From contig NC_073691.1 of assembly GCF_029784155.1 (NCBI RefSeq), positions 57,398,217 to 57,462,216 on the forward strand: a stretch of 64,000 nucleotides of DNA, read 5' to 3'. The notes beneath the pieces were generated by a model. The model made no database searches. It worked only from the letters and a program-made list of their open reading frames with translations, and was not told the origin of the DNA. Each line of letters opens with the position of its first letter. Position 1 is the first letter of the stretch. Below are positions 10,114-22,754 of the stretch, in pieces. A program made the translations under genes and the position numbers. The stretch comes from Uranotaenia lowii. Lineage: Eukaryota > Arthropoda > Insecta > Diptera > Culicidae.

Positions 10114-13079
10114 TAACTTATAAAAAATGTGTAAAAATGGGAATTCCAACTCAAATATGTACTATCTAACCTGAGCGTGTCCTGTTTTGACATCTTGATC
10201 GGGAACTGTCACTAAGTTTTATGGCGGTTTAATAATCAAGCACATCAATCACATAATTGTTATTTATTATAGTTTAAACAGAGCATTCATAACTCTTTCA
10301 AAAGAATTAAAACAGTATGTTTAATAAAAGCTAAACACATGGTCGAATCAAGAATATAAGCATTTTGCATGACCATTATTAAACCGTCATAAAATGAGCT
10401 GCACAAAAAATGCCTTAATTAAACCATAATAAAACATCCTAATGCTAGCCAGCTTAATCTGAGGTTCAGTCGCAAGGTTGGAAGGCTGTTAATTAAAATG
10501 CTATGTAAAATTGAGATGAAGGATATTCGGGATATCAAACAACAGTTTGAGCAAGGGATGGAATGGGAAATTTAAATGAAGTTTGTTTGATAAATTTTAA
10601 TTTTGTTCAAAGTAATATCTCTTTATCAATTTGTGCTTTTACGAAATCTGAATTTATGACATTTTAGATTGTACAAGGTAGTATTAAAAGTGATTCAAAA
10701 TACTCTGAGAAAAAGTTTAGAAGGCGCATCAAGGATTTTCTGGAAAAAATTTCAAAATATTTTTTTAGAGTTCTAATTTATTTAAAGCAAAATACAAAAC
10801 AAAATAAAAATAAAACTGTTTTGACCGGTGCTTTATATTCATGCGTATAAAAAGATGCAAAAAAACGATCCCTTAGTAAAGGACTCATCCGAGTTTTTTT
10901 AGGTGTGAGGAATTCAAGCAAGTCGTTACAACCGAAAACAAAATAAGTCCAACGTAATTCCCCCGACAAATCCTGCTTTGCTCACTGAAAGCGATAGATC
11001 AAACGTGTTATCTGTGTAATTTGAGTAATACCTAACCCTTTTTCCGTCGACTTGTTTCTTTTTTTGGTCTACGCCTGTCTGGATATAGATATTTAAGTAA
11101 TCTGACAAAAACGCCTGGTGGTCTGGTACTGGAGCGTATTAGTGGTGTTGATTTTATGAGAACACCTCATAGAAGGGATCACTACGTGTAATCCTCAGAC
11201 TGCTAAATCCGCTAAGCTATTTAACTGTCACCATCGTCAAAAGTTGTTTCTTACAGGAGCTTAAAATTTCGGCGCTGTTATTTTTCTGTGGACAAAAGTC
11301 ACTCTACTGCTTTTGAACGTAAGAGTGGACACAAATAAGACTTACTTTCTAGCAATAGATTGCATAAGAAAAATGATTAGTTACTAATTAGCTTAGTGAT
11401 AAGTCCATACTTCTTTACAAGGTGGATAGTAATAACTGTTAAGATTTTTCGAATATCCTCAATTCAAGATGGTATTATCACAGTTTGCTCTACATATTTA
11501 TGTTTAGGTTATTTTGAAGGCCAATACTGCTTTCAAGAATATTCTCTTTCATTCGTTTTCAAGTCGTGTTTTTAATTATTCGTTTATTGATACCTAAATC
11601 TACTTAGTATTTTCGTTTATTTATTGAAACCTTGATTGGTTTTGTTTTACTAAAAAAAATCGAGCAATATCAAAAATGGTTGACAAAACTATTCAGAGAA
11701 ATGGGAAATCAACTTGTCGAAAAGTAAGATGCAATTTATTATTAACAATTTTGCAATATATTTAAATTTGCAAAGAACCTCACCAAACATACAAACTCAC
11801 ACACCCACATTTCCGCCCAAACACAAACACACATATAATTTCCGGACGGTTAGTCGAACCCGGCTCATTGTTGACTCACAGTTTTGAAAAATAAATATAC
11901 TCGAAGCTAGTTGTACCTCTACTCACTTTAGTTGAACATAAACCGAAAACTACATCGGGTTGGTGAAGAAGCTGAACTACGACTGTTAAAATTTAAATGT
12001 GGCAGCAAAAAACCCGAGAGGAACAGCTTGTAAATCCTTTCCACGATAAATGAAACTTTTCAGTTTTCCCTACCGAGTGCTTAAGGAAAATGTTCCTGAA
12101 GTGCGGGAGGGGAGAAATCTCCTTGTAGACATTTGTACTCCCTCTTAGTTGAGGACTTAGTTGTTCATTTGGGAAAACATCCAGCTCCAATAGTTGCTGC
12201 CTTGGTGTTTAGCTTCTGGCACACCTCTTCTCAAAAGATGAAGGAACATGCAACGGAAAAAATATGCTCAACTACGTCGAGAAACCTATTTAACTTGTAC
12301 ACGAAACAAAGCTCCTCGGGAATGGTCACTTTCCCGTCCGTTTCGTTTGGTCCACTTCCGAAATATGAGGTAGATTTCCGTTTCCTACAATAACTGGCGT
12401 AGAAGAAAAATGTCCGGTTAAATTGGTGTTGATGGGGCCATACCGTTGATGATGATGAGGATGATGGGAATCGTTTCTGGCTTGTTGAAATATTCATTGT
12501 TCAAATAGTTGAACAGTCAAATGTTGGAACCAACTTTTTGGCCCGTAGCATAGCTTCGAAATGAAACCCTCCCACAACTACTTCTACTAAAGAAGATGAG
12601 GACCGGGAATGGCTTGGAGAGATTTTGAAAAGGCGAAAAAGTGCCACTTTGCTGCTCTTGCTGCGGTTCTTTTCTTCATAATACATAATTGATGAAAGCA
12701 ACTTTTGTGTAATTAAAAGTAAGCTGTCGCTCTGGTGGCATAAATGAGGCAAGTTTTCAGTGCAACTGAAAAATATATTTTATGCAATTCAGTGCGGAAA
12801 GTTAACTTTTCGAAACTGAAAACAGTATCGAAAATTTAATTTTACATTTAATGTTCTACTTCTACCTACTAGATCAGAAATTTCAGTGATTAACATGGTT
12901 CCTAATCCACATAAGCTTCCTGTAGGTAAATAATAATAGATTTGTCAGTGGATTTTGTCGAATTTGCATAAAATTGTATGCAATTCGTTGAAAATTCGAT
13001 GTTTTCAGCACTCGTCGTAATTAAATTTACGACTTGCGATAAAAAAAACACCTTTTGCAAATGGTTCCAAATAACTATA
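10114..13079. other. AT-rich intergenic DNA
   Basis: No gene or RNA recognised. There is an A/C-rich low-complexity stretch at about 11785-11835. Open frames in 12130-12760 have no domain. A GATGATGATGAGGATGATGG run lies near 12447. Confidence 0.4.
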
Positions 13080-13225
13080 AGGCGGCATCCATCAATTACG
13101 TAACGCAAAAAATTCACTTTTTGGACCCCCTCCTCCCCGTGTGTCACAAATCGTAACGCTGCGACGCACCCTGCTCTGAAAATTACTAAACGCTCGTTAA
13201 TATCCCCCCCCCCTCTCCTGTCATA
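13080..13225. mobile_element. Fragment of a widespread arthropod repeat
   Basis: GCATCCATCAATTACGTAACGC, a C-rich run (GGACCCCCTCCTCCCC), GTGTCACAAA and a second C-run form a pattern I recognise from dispersed non-coding repeats of many insects (matches shortened by a few bases at the edges). No termini can be fixed, so this is only a family resemblance. It directly precedes the mariner remnant. Confidence 0.35.
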
Positions 13226-13269
13226 TTTTTTAATTTTAATGTTCGAAGGTTAAAAAAGAGTTTTAACAT

Positions 13270-14200
13270 AATATTTTTGATATTCTTCAAAACAACGGGT
13301 GGAAACAAAAATTTTGGAATCTCTCTTTCAAATTCTGAAAAAAAAAGTCAATTGTACTTGAAGAAGATTTGATTTCTTGATTCTACCAATCAATTGTTTG
13401 CAGTCTTGCTCTCCAATTATTTTTGTACACCAATGAGCTCAAAGTTCCGAAAAAATCTTCGATTGGGCGACACTGAGAAACGACATAAAAATTTTTCTTC
13501 AAGCATTCATTCTGGTAGGACACATCTTGACTGAAATCCAAACCTGACGACTTGAACCATGGCTTAGAAATACCTCTCTCGGAAATGGTGATGCACAGCA
13601 TCAGTTTCTGTTCTAACTTATGTTTGAACTTGTATTTAATGTTCGGAGATGTAGTAGAACTATCCTTGGAATAGTATCGATCGTTTCCGGAAATGTGCGT
13701 CTTCGAAAGAGGGAAATAACTTTCGTCGTCCAAAACAAAACATTTTGCGGAATAATTATTTTAATCATCCAGGGGCATTGGGATTTGAGAGTCGGAATCT
13801 GATCCTCCGTGTATTCTGGAGCTCTTCTCTTCTTTCGGCACTTAATTCCACCTTTTTTCAATGTCTTGCCAATGTACTGGTGAGAACAATTGAACTTTTT
13901 GGCGGCATCCCGGTGGCTCAGTGAATCCTTGTTGTTGAAGGCACGGGAAAGAGAACGAAGTCCTTTTGCGTCCATAATTTTCACTGGTCTGCCACTACCT
14001 TGCCTGCGAGCAGTTGTTGGGGATTTTAGGAAATGATAAGCAGTGGAAGCCGCAACATTTTCACTTTCAAAATGTTGTACTGTAAACTTTTTGCCGAAAT
14101 TTTTGTGCAGTTTTATGGAACTGCACAATGCGCTCGCGAAAATCTTCTTGAGGGGAGATGAGGGCATAACGAGCACCCCGGGCATAATAAGCACTCCTTT
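13270..14200 (-). pseudogene. Broken Tc1/mariner-type transposase
   Basis: On the minus strand, helix-turn-helix text appears first (RERIVQFHK then FGKKFTVQHFESENVAAS, in two frames, near 14050-14150). It is followed by QGSGRPVK, RDAAKKFNCSHQYIGKTLKK and MDDESYF, which holds the first catalytic aspartate (near 13730). After QNECLKK the protein jumps to CRPIEDFFGTL...NNWRA, which holds the last acidic residue. The central block that normally carries W-P-D and the histidine-tyrosine pair is missing (internal deletion near 13460-13480). At least two frameshifts are also present. It cannot encode an active enzyme. Terminal inverted repeats were not found. Confidence 0.8.
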
Positions 14201-14223
14201 TTTCTACATAAGTCTGTATTTTC

Positions 14224-14966
14224 TTAAGGGGGGGGTAGGGTCTAACACTTTCAAAAATCGATTTTTTTTTTATTTTTTTATTGTAAAACATTTCAAGAAT
14301 GTTGCATCTAATTTTCAAGTCAATTGAAGCAAAACTGTATAAATTATAGGCCTTTTCTCCTCCTATCTAATTCTGCAAGAAAGCAAGAGCAGAAACTTCG
14401 AGCGCGTTTTTCTCGAAAGCATATTTTTAAAGTCCGTGGACATCGTCATTTGAAAACTACTTATCCGATTCTTTTCAAACTTGGAACATATTTTCTACAT
14501 GTAAAATACCAGACCCCAACGTTTTTCTTTTTTTTTTACTTTGGGGAGATTTTACAGATAAAAAATGGCAGATTTTTTCGTGAAAAATCGTAGTTTTTAC
14601 TTCAAACAGCCACAAAAATTTCATAAATTTTTTTTAAGTTAAATAAAAACGTTGGAGTCCAGAAATACATCTATTAAAAATATTTTACTCTGATTTTTTG
14701 ACTTCAGATGATTCTGTGCTGAGATACAGTGTCCACCGCAAATCCTGTTTTCTAAAAGGCATCCTCGAAAGTGCTGCGTCACTGGCTCATTTTTCAATAT
14801 TTTTCTACGAAAAAATTACTAAATGTTCTTTTAACAATGCTCTGTATAATGCATAAAAAAATTGAATACAATTGTTTTTACGTTTGAATTGATAGCTCTA
14901 GAAAAAAATCGTGAAAATGGTGTTTTTTTTTACCCGTTAGACCCTACCCCCCCCCCCCCCCCTTAA
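14224..14966. mobile_element. TTAA-flanked inverted-repeat element (MITE)
   Basis: The left end reads TTAAGGGGGGGGTAGGGTCT (14224) and the right end reads AGACCCTACC, a run of about 18 C, then TTAA (ends 14966). The ends are inverted repeats and each abuts TTAA, the target used by piggyBac-type transposases. The 743-bp body is AT-rich and non-coding. Family assignment to piggyBac-driven MITEs is inference from TTAA alone. Confidence 0.7.
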
Positions 14967-15374
14967 ACAAATTTTCATAAGGACTTGTTTCGTACTACCT
15001 ATAGTATTAATTTTTCACCAAAAAAGAAATATACGTTTCATTTTTACAGAAATATTAAATAATAACCAGCTAGGTTCTCAAGTGACGAAAATATTATAAT
15101 TTTTGAGCACCACCAAATAAGCTTTTATGACCTTTAAATCATCTTGATATGAAATGTACACACTGCAACATGATCTACACATTGTTTCTCAATTTTCAAC
15201 ATCATAAAATTTTTGATTTTTCACTTTAATCAATTGTAAAACGCGTTTTTTCTTTAATTTGTTCACTGGAGGCGAACAGAGCACTATCAATGAAGGCAAG
15301 ATGAGCATTTGCTGCCGTATAATCTAGCAGCGAATTCAACTCCATGAAGTCAACTGAATAATAGAGCTACAGCT
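14967..15374. other. AT-rich DNA, nothing recognised
   Basis: No coding potential, RNA or repeat structure that I can support. Confidence 0.4.
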
Positions 15375-15690
15375 TGACTTGTTTCGTCTGTCGATTTGAC
15401 CTATTGGTAAGGTGTCGGAGAGGTAATCAGTAGGCTCGGATTCGATTCCTGTTCGAAGGGAATTCGTCGGAAGTCCCCTGGAAAGGTTTCCAATTTAAGC
15501 GACAACCGTAGCAGGCGGAAAAATAGATTTCTTTTTCTGAAGATGGTTGAAATAAAGATTAAACCGAAACGTAAAAACTATAGCATATCTTTTCATCGAA
15601 ACATCACCGAACAACATCAACGAAAACCCCCAAAGATAAAACCAGCGATGATCTAAACGGTCGTAAATATCAGCTAACATGAAATCTTAA
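15375..15690 (+). mobile_element. tRNA-like SINE candidate
   Basis: GACCTATTGGTAAGGTGTCGG (about 15397) resembles an A-box region, and GGATTCGATTCC (about 15438) is a good B-box, at tRNA-like spacing. The body downstream is unrelated to the SINE at 265-462. No 3' tail or target duplication was fixed, so the end is a guess. Confidence 0.45.
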
Positions 15691-15788
15691 TAGAAATGAT
15701 AATCCAAATCGAATATTAAAACATTTTCAAAAACCATCGTAAACAAGTTGGTATTAAGTGATTTTCTATCATTCAATTACGACAAGCT

Positions 15789-16200
15789 TTGCCTTTGGCT
15801 GGTAAACGGTGGATAATGTGCAACACGAGACCCCATAGTGGTCATATCACCTCTTATTCACAACTCCTATCTCTACCTCCCCGCGGTGCCGGCTGGGGTG
15901 CGAGTAACCTAAGCGGAGATCGGGTACCCAACCCCGGTGGATGCTTTGGTCGCATGCAGACTGAGAAGGTGGCCGCACGCGTCTGTTCCCCAGGTCAGGG
16001 GCGGCGTGCAACAACAACCGAGCGTCTGTTCTCCAGGTCAGGGGCGGCTCAAACAGCGTCTGTCTTGCAGCAAGCGGCTGAATTTATGAAATGCGGCTCC
16101 CGCCAGCTAAGTCCAAGATGGCAGCCCCATCGCGGGATAGGGACTTTGGGCTAACAACCTACTGCTCCTGAAATCTTTTATTGTTACAGAAACTGAGAGA
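15789..16200 (+). other. 5' region of the LINE
   Basis: A 121-codon open frame (15789-16154) exists but shows no domain such as a zinc knuckle or coiled coil. I regard the segment as 5' untranslated sequence, possibly holding the internal promoter. It contains a direct repeat of CCAGGTCAGGGGCGGC about 45 bp apart, each copy preceded by CGTCTGTTC. Confidence 0.5.
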
Positions 16201-16221
16201 AGAAATAACCGAATTGGAACT

Positions 16222-19202
16222 TTGGCAACGACTTTTAGCATGAAAACACGGACTAGAATTGGAACTTGGAATGTTTTGACCCTTGCCCAGCCAGGAAAGC
16301 TGGCTCAACTTGCTAGAGAAGCTAGCCGCCTCAAGCTAGAGATATTGGGACTGAGCGAAGTCCGTTGGCCTAACACTGGAGAACACAAGACACAGTCCGG
16401 GCAAGTACTGCTTTACTCTGGCATACGAGGAGAACATGCTACTCGGGAACGAGGAGTTGGTTTCCTGTTAAGCCCGCAGGCCCATGCGGCCCTCATAAGA
16501 TGGGAACCGATAAACGAAAGAATAATCGTAGCCAGATTCAGAACACGGGTTAGAAACCTTACAATGGTCCAGTGTTATGCGCCAACTGACGTTGCCGATT
16601 TGCAGGAGAAAGAGCAGTTTTACAGTCAATTGAACAGCGTGGTTGAGAGAATTCCGAAGGGTGACATTCAAATCCACTTAGGCGACTTCAACGCAAAGAT
16701 TGGCTCCGATAATCAGGACTTTGAGCGCATCATGGGGTGCCATGGCCTAGGACAGATGAGCGAAAACGGAGAGCTGTTTGTAGAATTTTGTGGCAACAAC
16801 AACATGGTGATCGGTGGATCGCTCTTCCCCATCGACCAGCACATAAGGTCACTTGGGTATCCCGAGATGGCCGAACAGAAAATCAAATTGACCACATCTG
16901 CATCAGCCGAAAATGGAGAAGGAGCCTTCTTGATGTCCGCAACAAGCGAAGCGCAGACATTGCATCTGACCATCACCTCGTCCTTGGCGAGATACGACTG
17001 AGAGTTGCACGTGTCCAACGGCGCGAGGAGAAAGTCGGGTGTCGATACGACGTCCGCCGGTTGGAGAATCCAGAGGTGAAAAGGGCATACGTTGAACAGC
17101 TAGAATCCCGAGCCTCGGAGCTGCCGACAGACGGAACAGTCGAAGAACAGTGGTGTGGAATCAAGAATGCCTTTATCACGACGAGCCATGGTACTCTCGG
17201 TAAAGTTTGTGGAAGACGAAGTGAATGGATGTCGGATGAAACCTGGAGGATGATCGATGATCGGAGAAAGGCGAAAGTCGGAATTGAGCAGGCATGTACC
17301 GGGTCAGCCAAAGCAGCCGCCCGCTTACGATATGCGGAGCTGGAAAAGGCAGTTAAACGAGCTTGTAGACGAGACAAGAGAGCCTGGACAAACTCCCTAG
17401 CCGAAGAGGGAGAAAGAGCCGCCGCCATTGGAGATATCCGATTATTATATGATATTTCTCGCCGCCTTAGTGGTGCAAGGACTAATACAAGAACGCCGCT
17501 GAAAAACCGAGCAGGTCAGCTGCTGACAGATCGAACAGATCAGCTCAAGCGTTGGACTGAGCATTTTGATCAACTTTTTCGAGTTACAAATAGCAATGGC
17601 CAACAGAACCCGCAGCTCGAGGCGCCCACAGTAAGTCGCATTAATTGCGTCAACTCGGAAGCGCCCTCGCTGGCTGAAATAGAAGCGGCAATCAAGGACA
17701 TGAAATCCAAAAAAGCGCCTGGAATCGATTGCATTCCTGCTGAAATGCTCAAAGCCGACCCTGCCTTGTCAGCACAAATTTTGCACCGTCTATTCGCTGA
17801 CATTTGGGATACTGCAACATTCCCGGCCGACTGGATGCAGGGTATCCTCGTAAAGGTCCCGAAGAAAGGAGACCTAACAGAGTGCGGTAACTGGCGTGGC
17901 ATAACTTTGATCTGTACAACCCTCAAAGTACTCTGCAAAGTGATCCTGAACAGGATCCAGGAGAAAATCGACGCTACACTCCGACGGCAACAAGCTGGAT
18001 TCCGATCCGGACGATCATGTGTGGACCACATCACAACGCTACGAATAATACTGGAACAAATCAACGAATTCCAGGACTCTCTTCTGCTGGTGTTCGTTGA
18101 TTTCGAAAAAGCATTTGACCGACTGAACCACGAAAACATCTGGGCTGCTCTTAGACGACGAGGGGTCCCAGAGAAACTAGTCCATCTCATCGAAGCACAG
18201 TACGAGGCATTTTCGTGCAAGGTCTTGCACGACGGTGTCTTGTCCGAACCAATCCCGGTAACTGCTGGAGTGAGACAAGGATGTATTTTGTCACCGCTGC
18301 TTTTTCTCATCGTAATGGATGAGATCTTGACTGGATCGATTGACTGTAGACCAAACCGAGGATTGCCGTGGAATCCTTCAACCATGGAGCAACTGAGCGA
18401 CCTTGACCTGGCAGACGATATTGTTTTGCTCGCCCAAACACAACAAGACATGCAGAGCAAACTCGACGACCTCACCGAAAGCTCCAGGGCAGCAGGTCTC
18501 AAAGTCAATGTCGGAAAGACCAAGTCGATGGAAATCAATACAGAAAATCGTTCCAATTTCGTGGTAGCTGGACAACAGGTTGAGACAGTGGAGTGCTTCC
18601 AGTATCTTGGTAGCCAGATTACGCCTGATGGTGGGACCAAGAAGGACATCGAGACCCGGATCAGAAAAGCCCGATTTGCGTTTGCGAGTCTCCGAAACAT
18701 CTGGCGGTCACGCCAGATCTCTCTACGAACAAAAATCCGAATCTTCAACTAAAACGTCAAATCCGTATTGCTGTACGGGTGCGAAACTTGGTGCACATAT
18801 GCGGTAACGACGCGAAAACTGCAAGTATTTGTAAACCGCTGCCTGCGGAATATCATCCGCGCTTGGTGGCCTGGCAACTGGATCTCGAATGAGGAACTAC
18901 ATCGCCGGTGTCATCAAAAGGCGCTAGAAATCGAAATTCGGGAACGTAAGTGGAGATGGATTGGGCACACGCTGCGAAGAGATGAAAACGAGATTTGCAG
19001 AGAGGCGCTAGATTGGAATCCAGAAGGTCATCGAAGAAGAGGCAGACCCAGAAATTCGTGGCGGCGAAGCCTAGCCGCTGAAATCCGAACTGTCGACGAG
19101 AATCTTGACTGTGACCAGGTGAAGACGCTGGCTCCGGATCGTCAACAGTGGAGGTCTTTTACCACGGCCCTATGCACCGGAGGATCGGCGCGGGATCTTT
19201 AA
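16222..19202 (+). pseudogene. Endonuclease-reverse transcriptase of the LINE, two lesions
   Basis: The APE endonuclease motifs are GTWNV (about 16261), SEVRW (16358), LGDFNAKIG (16680) and ASDHHLVL (16960). The RT motifs are FVDFEKAFDRLN (18094), AGVRQGCILSPLLF (18263) and LADDIVLLAQ (18409), all with intact catalytic residues. The C-terminal tail carries GRPRNSWRRSL. There are two lesions. A one-base loss in the C-run at 16827-16830 shifts the frame inside the endonuclease (GGSLFP then the third frame). A TAA at 18750-18752 interrupts the frame, which continues unchanged as NVKSVLLYGCETW up to 19202. Without these the protein would be about 990 residues. The enzyme would nick target DNA and copy its own RNA there; this copy is dead but young. 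Confidence 0.9.
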
Positions 19203-19216
19203 GTTAAGTTTAAGTT

Positions 19217-20764
19217 TGGTTCTAACAAGCAGGATTCTAAGCTGCAAGAGAAAAACTGTCGTTTGTATTCTGGTGAGTTCGATTTATGGTAATTTCCTTA
19301 TGAAATCTTTAAACCGATGTGTTTTTGTGGATATTTTTCAGAAAATTGACCCAGCTTGGCCTCCGCTAAGACACTTGTTCTGGATAGAGCACTCGGTCCG
19401 AAGGTGCATCATATTTTGATTCAAACGTCAACGGTCACCCTCCGCTTGAAAATTTTTAATTGGGATTTTATCATAAACCTGTAGGAGAACGAGAAGATTC
19501 GCCAGATTCTATGTTTCACGTATATTCATTTACATACATTCAGCATTGATTTTTGATGGTCATCTATTGCTTTTAAGACTGTTCTTAGCATCCAACAAAA
19601 TAAACCCGGAAAGAAATTATATGAAAAAAAATCCTCACCATGTTTATCTTTAAGGCAACCTGCAACCGGAACTTCAACCTTCAGCTGCTTCAATATTCCA
19701 TACCGTATCTCCTATCAGTTGGTAGCTTGTTATTGATTTTTCATCCGGCTAATAACAGTGTGTCACAAGATGAGCTCTCTTGTCCACTGACCGGGTCTTA
19801 TACAAAAAAAAAGCTTTCTCCTATGCAGTCAAAGGAAGTTAATCACCGGCTATGGCAACAACAGAGCGAAAAAAAACCTGGACAAAAAATTGTTTACTAT
19901 AACTAAACTGGAAAGATCCACACACAGCACAGGGCGGAAATCCTGAATGGGCTTAATATTTCCGCCTCCGGTTTTCCCTACGTAAGTCGAGAGCGAGTGG
20001 AGAGTGAATTTCCTTCGGATTTTGTGGCCGGAAGCTCTTTGCCAGGAACGAACACAATGGAGTGTTATTTTCAAAGCAGCTCAAGTTACCTCCAACCTTA
20101 TCTAGCAACATGTCTTATCGGACAAAAATAATTTTATGAACCTTGCATATGTACTTTGCTTTGGTTTAAACTTTCAGATAAAAATAAAAACCCAAGAAAT
20201 TTGGGGACAAAAAATTGAATTTTGATACATTTATTTGCTGTATTGAATATTGGAACAAACGAAATTCGTGAGTTTCTCATTTGAACTTCCTGAATGTGTG
20301 CTTCCTTCCAAAATAATTCCCAGTAGTATTATGCTTCGGAAAAAAACTGTAATTCTAACTACACTTAATGAATTTGAAGGAAAATGCTCTCACAAAGAAA
20401 GTATTTTACCATTAAAGCTTTTATAAGAGAAAACTAGAACTTTATTTTGGGTAGCTTAAGAAGTCTCATCAGACGAAGAAAAATAGCTCAAAACTTAAAC
20501 TCTATTAGAAGAAGGCAAAGATTAACTCTTCGGCTGTAATCTGCTATAATCTTAGCTTGCAAACGAGCAATTATTCCATCTTTGTCTACCCACTCAATCA
20601 GGCAAGATAATCTTTACTTACAGAGCACAGATACTGATGTTGTAATCCAATCTCCTAACCATCTGGAAAAATTTACGATAAAACACTAATCCGAAACGAG
20701 ATTCGGCAAGGATATCTGTTGAAAAAATATGTCGACTATAAACAGACAAGCTTTCAAAAAATCA
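19217..20764. other. Intergenic DNA without a recognised gene
   Basis: Only short open frames without domains. A slightly GC-richer patch lies at 19915-20070. Nothing else supported. Confidence 0.4.
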
Positions 20765-20774
20765 ATGACAATTT

Positions 20775-21600
20775 TTAGAATTTTGACAATTTTGACAATT
20801 TTAACAATTTTGACAATTTTGACAATTTTGACAATTTTGACAATTTTGACAATTTTGACAATTTTGACAATTTTGACAATTTTGACAATTTTGACAATTT
20901 TGACAATTTTGACAATTTTGACAATTTTGACAATTTTGACAATTTTGACAATTTTGACAATTTTGACAATTTTGACAATTTTGACAATTTTGACAATTTT
21001 GACAATTTTGACAATTTTGACAATTTTGACAATTTTGACAATTTTGACAATTTTGACAATTTTGACAATTTTGACAATTTTGACAATTTATCAATTTTGA
21101 CAATTTTGACAATTTTGACAATTTTGACAATTTTGACAATTTTGACAATTTTGACAATTTCGACAATTTTGACAATTTTGACAATTTTGACAATTTTGAC
21201 AATTTTGACAATTTTGACAATTTTGACAATTTTGACAATTTTGACAATTTTGACAATTTTGACAATTGAGACAATTTTGACAATTTTGACAATTTTGACA
21301 ATTTTGACAATTTTGACAATTTTGACAATTTTGACAATTTTGACAATTTTGACAATTTTGACAATTTTGACAATTTTGACAATTTTGACAATTTTGACAA
21401 TTTTGACAATTTTGACAATTTTGACAGCTTTGACAATTTTGACAATTTTGACAGTTTTGACAATTTTGAAAATTTTTACAATTTTGACAATTTTGACAAT
21501 TTTGACAATTTTGACAATTTTGACAATTTTGACAATTTTGACAATTTTGACAATTTTGACAATTTAGTTAGTTTTAACTATTTTGACAATTTTGACAGTT
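20775..21600. repeat. 9-bp satellite (TTTTGACAA)n
   Basis: About 90 nearly identical copies of TTTTGACAA, with rare variants such as TTATCAA near 21087, GACAATTGAG near 21264 and GACAGCTTT near 21423. The period is a multiple of three, so all frames stay open and give Ile-Leu-Thr or Ser-Lys-Leu strings. These are not proteins. The edges decay into irregular GACAGTTC/TGACTATT-like text by about 21640. Confidence 0.97.
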
Positions 21601-21610
21601 CTGTCATTTT

Positions 21611-22690
21611 CAACAATTTTTACAAATTGAATATTTTAACTATTATTACAAATCGGTCTTCCAAAGCTTGGTACCAATTTAAGCTTGTATATACTTGCCT
21701 GAATAAATGCACATCCTGGAATCGTATAATCAAAACGCATCGAGTTTAAATAGGTGTCAAAATAGAGTACACACTTCATTCTTGCGCTTCAATGGACCAC
21801 CCAGAATCATTACACACCAGATAGATATGAATAGCCAGGCTTCGGATTCATTTGAGAGCAAACACCCACGGAGCTAAAATCTGCTCTCACTCTTTAAGCA
21901 GCGTGAAGGAATGAGAAGGAGTGACCATTTGCCTCGAAAATGTCATGCTCCTAGGGAGTTCTTTTAACCTCTCGCTCCGCTCTTAAAAGATAAATAAGCG
22001 CTCTTCGGGAGTAGCTCCCTAGGAGAACGCTTTAAGACAAACTTTATGAGCTGGGAATCTGGCTGGTTCGTGTTCGTTTGATTTGGTTTGCGCCGGCGGT
22101 GTCATTTGGAAATGATTGAATATGAATAACGAAAGGTAGGACGTGTCCCCGCTGATTATTTTGTTGAGTAGAGTGGCTCAAATAAGCAGATTGTTGTGTG
22201 AAGATTACATGCAAAATTTAAGTCAAATAGCACAAGAAGGGCCTCTAGTTTGTAAAGAAATTTGAAATATTATCTTCGGGTACCTATCATTTCATCAATA
22301 ACCGTCAAACGAGGCATCATGCAACAGCCGGGTTAGATGCTACATTTGAATACCACATCAAGAGGTGTTATTTTTTATTTGAATGTAATGTAGTGAAGTT
22401 ATCATTTAATGATAACACAATAATGATGAATAATTTCCTAAGATCGTGAGATAGATTTTTAAATATTTCGATTCTCATAGAAAACTAAAAAAAATGTGCC
22501 AAAGACGTACCTACATTTTTTTCATATTTTTCCAATGCCCTTATAACATACCTTTCCTATATGAACACTGTTGGTGTGATTTTTTTTTTGGAAAATCAGC
22601 TGTTTTTATAAATATTTGAATTATTCAGTGAAATATATCTGGGCTAAAAATTCATCAAATTTCAAATCAAAGATTCAGCTTTTAAATCTT
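21611..22690. other. Intergenic DNA with a short inverted repeat
   Basis: Mostly AT-rich and anonymous. GCTCCTAGGGAG (about 21948) pairs with CTCCCTAGGAG (about 22016), with roughly 55 bases between, so this patch could form a hairpin. Its GC-richer neighbourhood (21850-22060) contains several GAGTGA/CTCACTC words. No gene seen. Confidence 0.35.
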
Positions 22691-22754
22691 GATTCCATAT
22701 GCTGTTATGATTGGTTCACTTTACGCGTTTGTTAAATTCAAAATATCATCTATC

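Larger units (their letters stand above)
15784..19216 (+). mobile_element. Near full-length non-LTR retrotransposon (APE-type LINE)
   Basis: A GC-richer block begins near 15784. It has a roughly 430-bp 5' region containing a repeated CCAGGTCAGGGGCGGC motif (about 15991 and 16036). One long endonuclease-reverse transcriptase frame follows (16222-19202). The 3' end is TTTAAGTTAAGTTTAAGTTT, the simple-repeat type of tail used by several LINE clades instead of poly(A). The protein belongs to the group often mis-annotated in insects as craniofacial development protein 2-like. I lean to an RTE-related clade but cannot settle it. No target duplication was identified. Confidence 0.85.

Noticed and set aside
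17570..18748. 392-codon open frame on the minus strand
   Set aside because: Exact antisense of the LINE reverse transcriptase, whose catalytic motifs are unmistakable on the plus strand.
20801..21567. Long open frames on both strands made of Ile-Leu-Thr, Ser-Lys-Leu or Cys-Gln-Asn repeats
   Set aside because: They arise only because the satellite period (9) is a multiple of three. There is no start context, no non-repeat domain and no splice structure.
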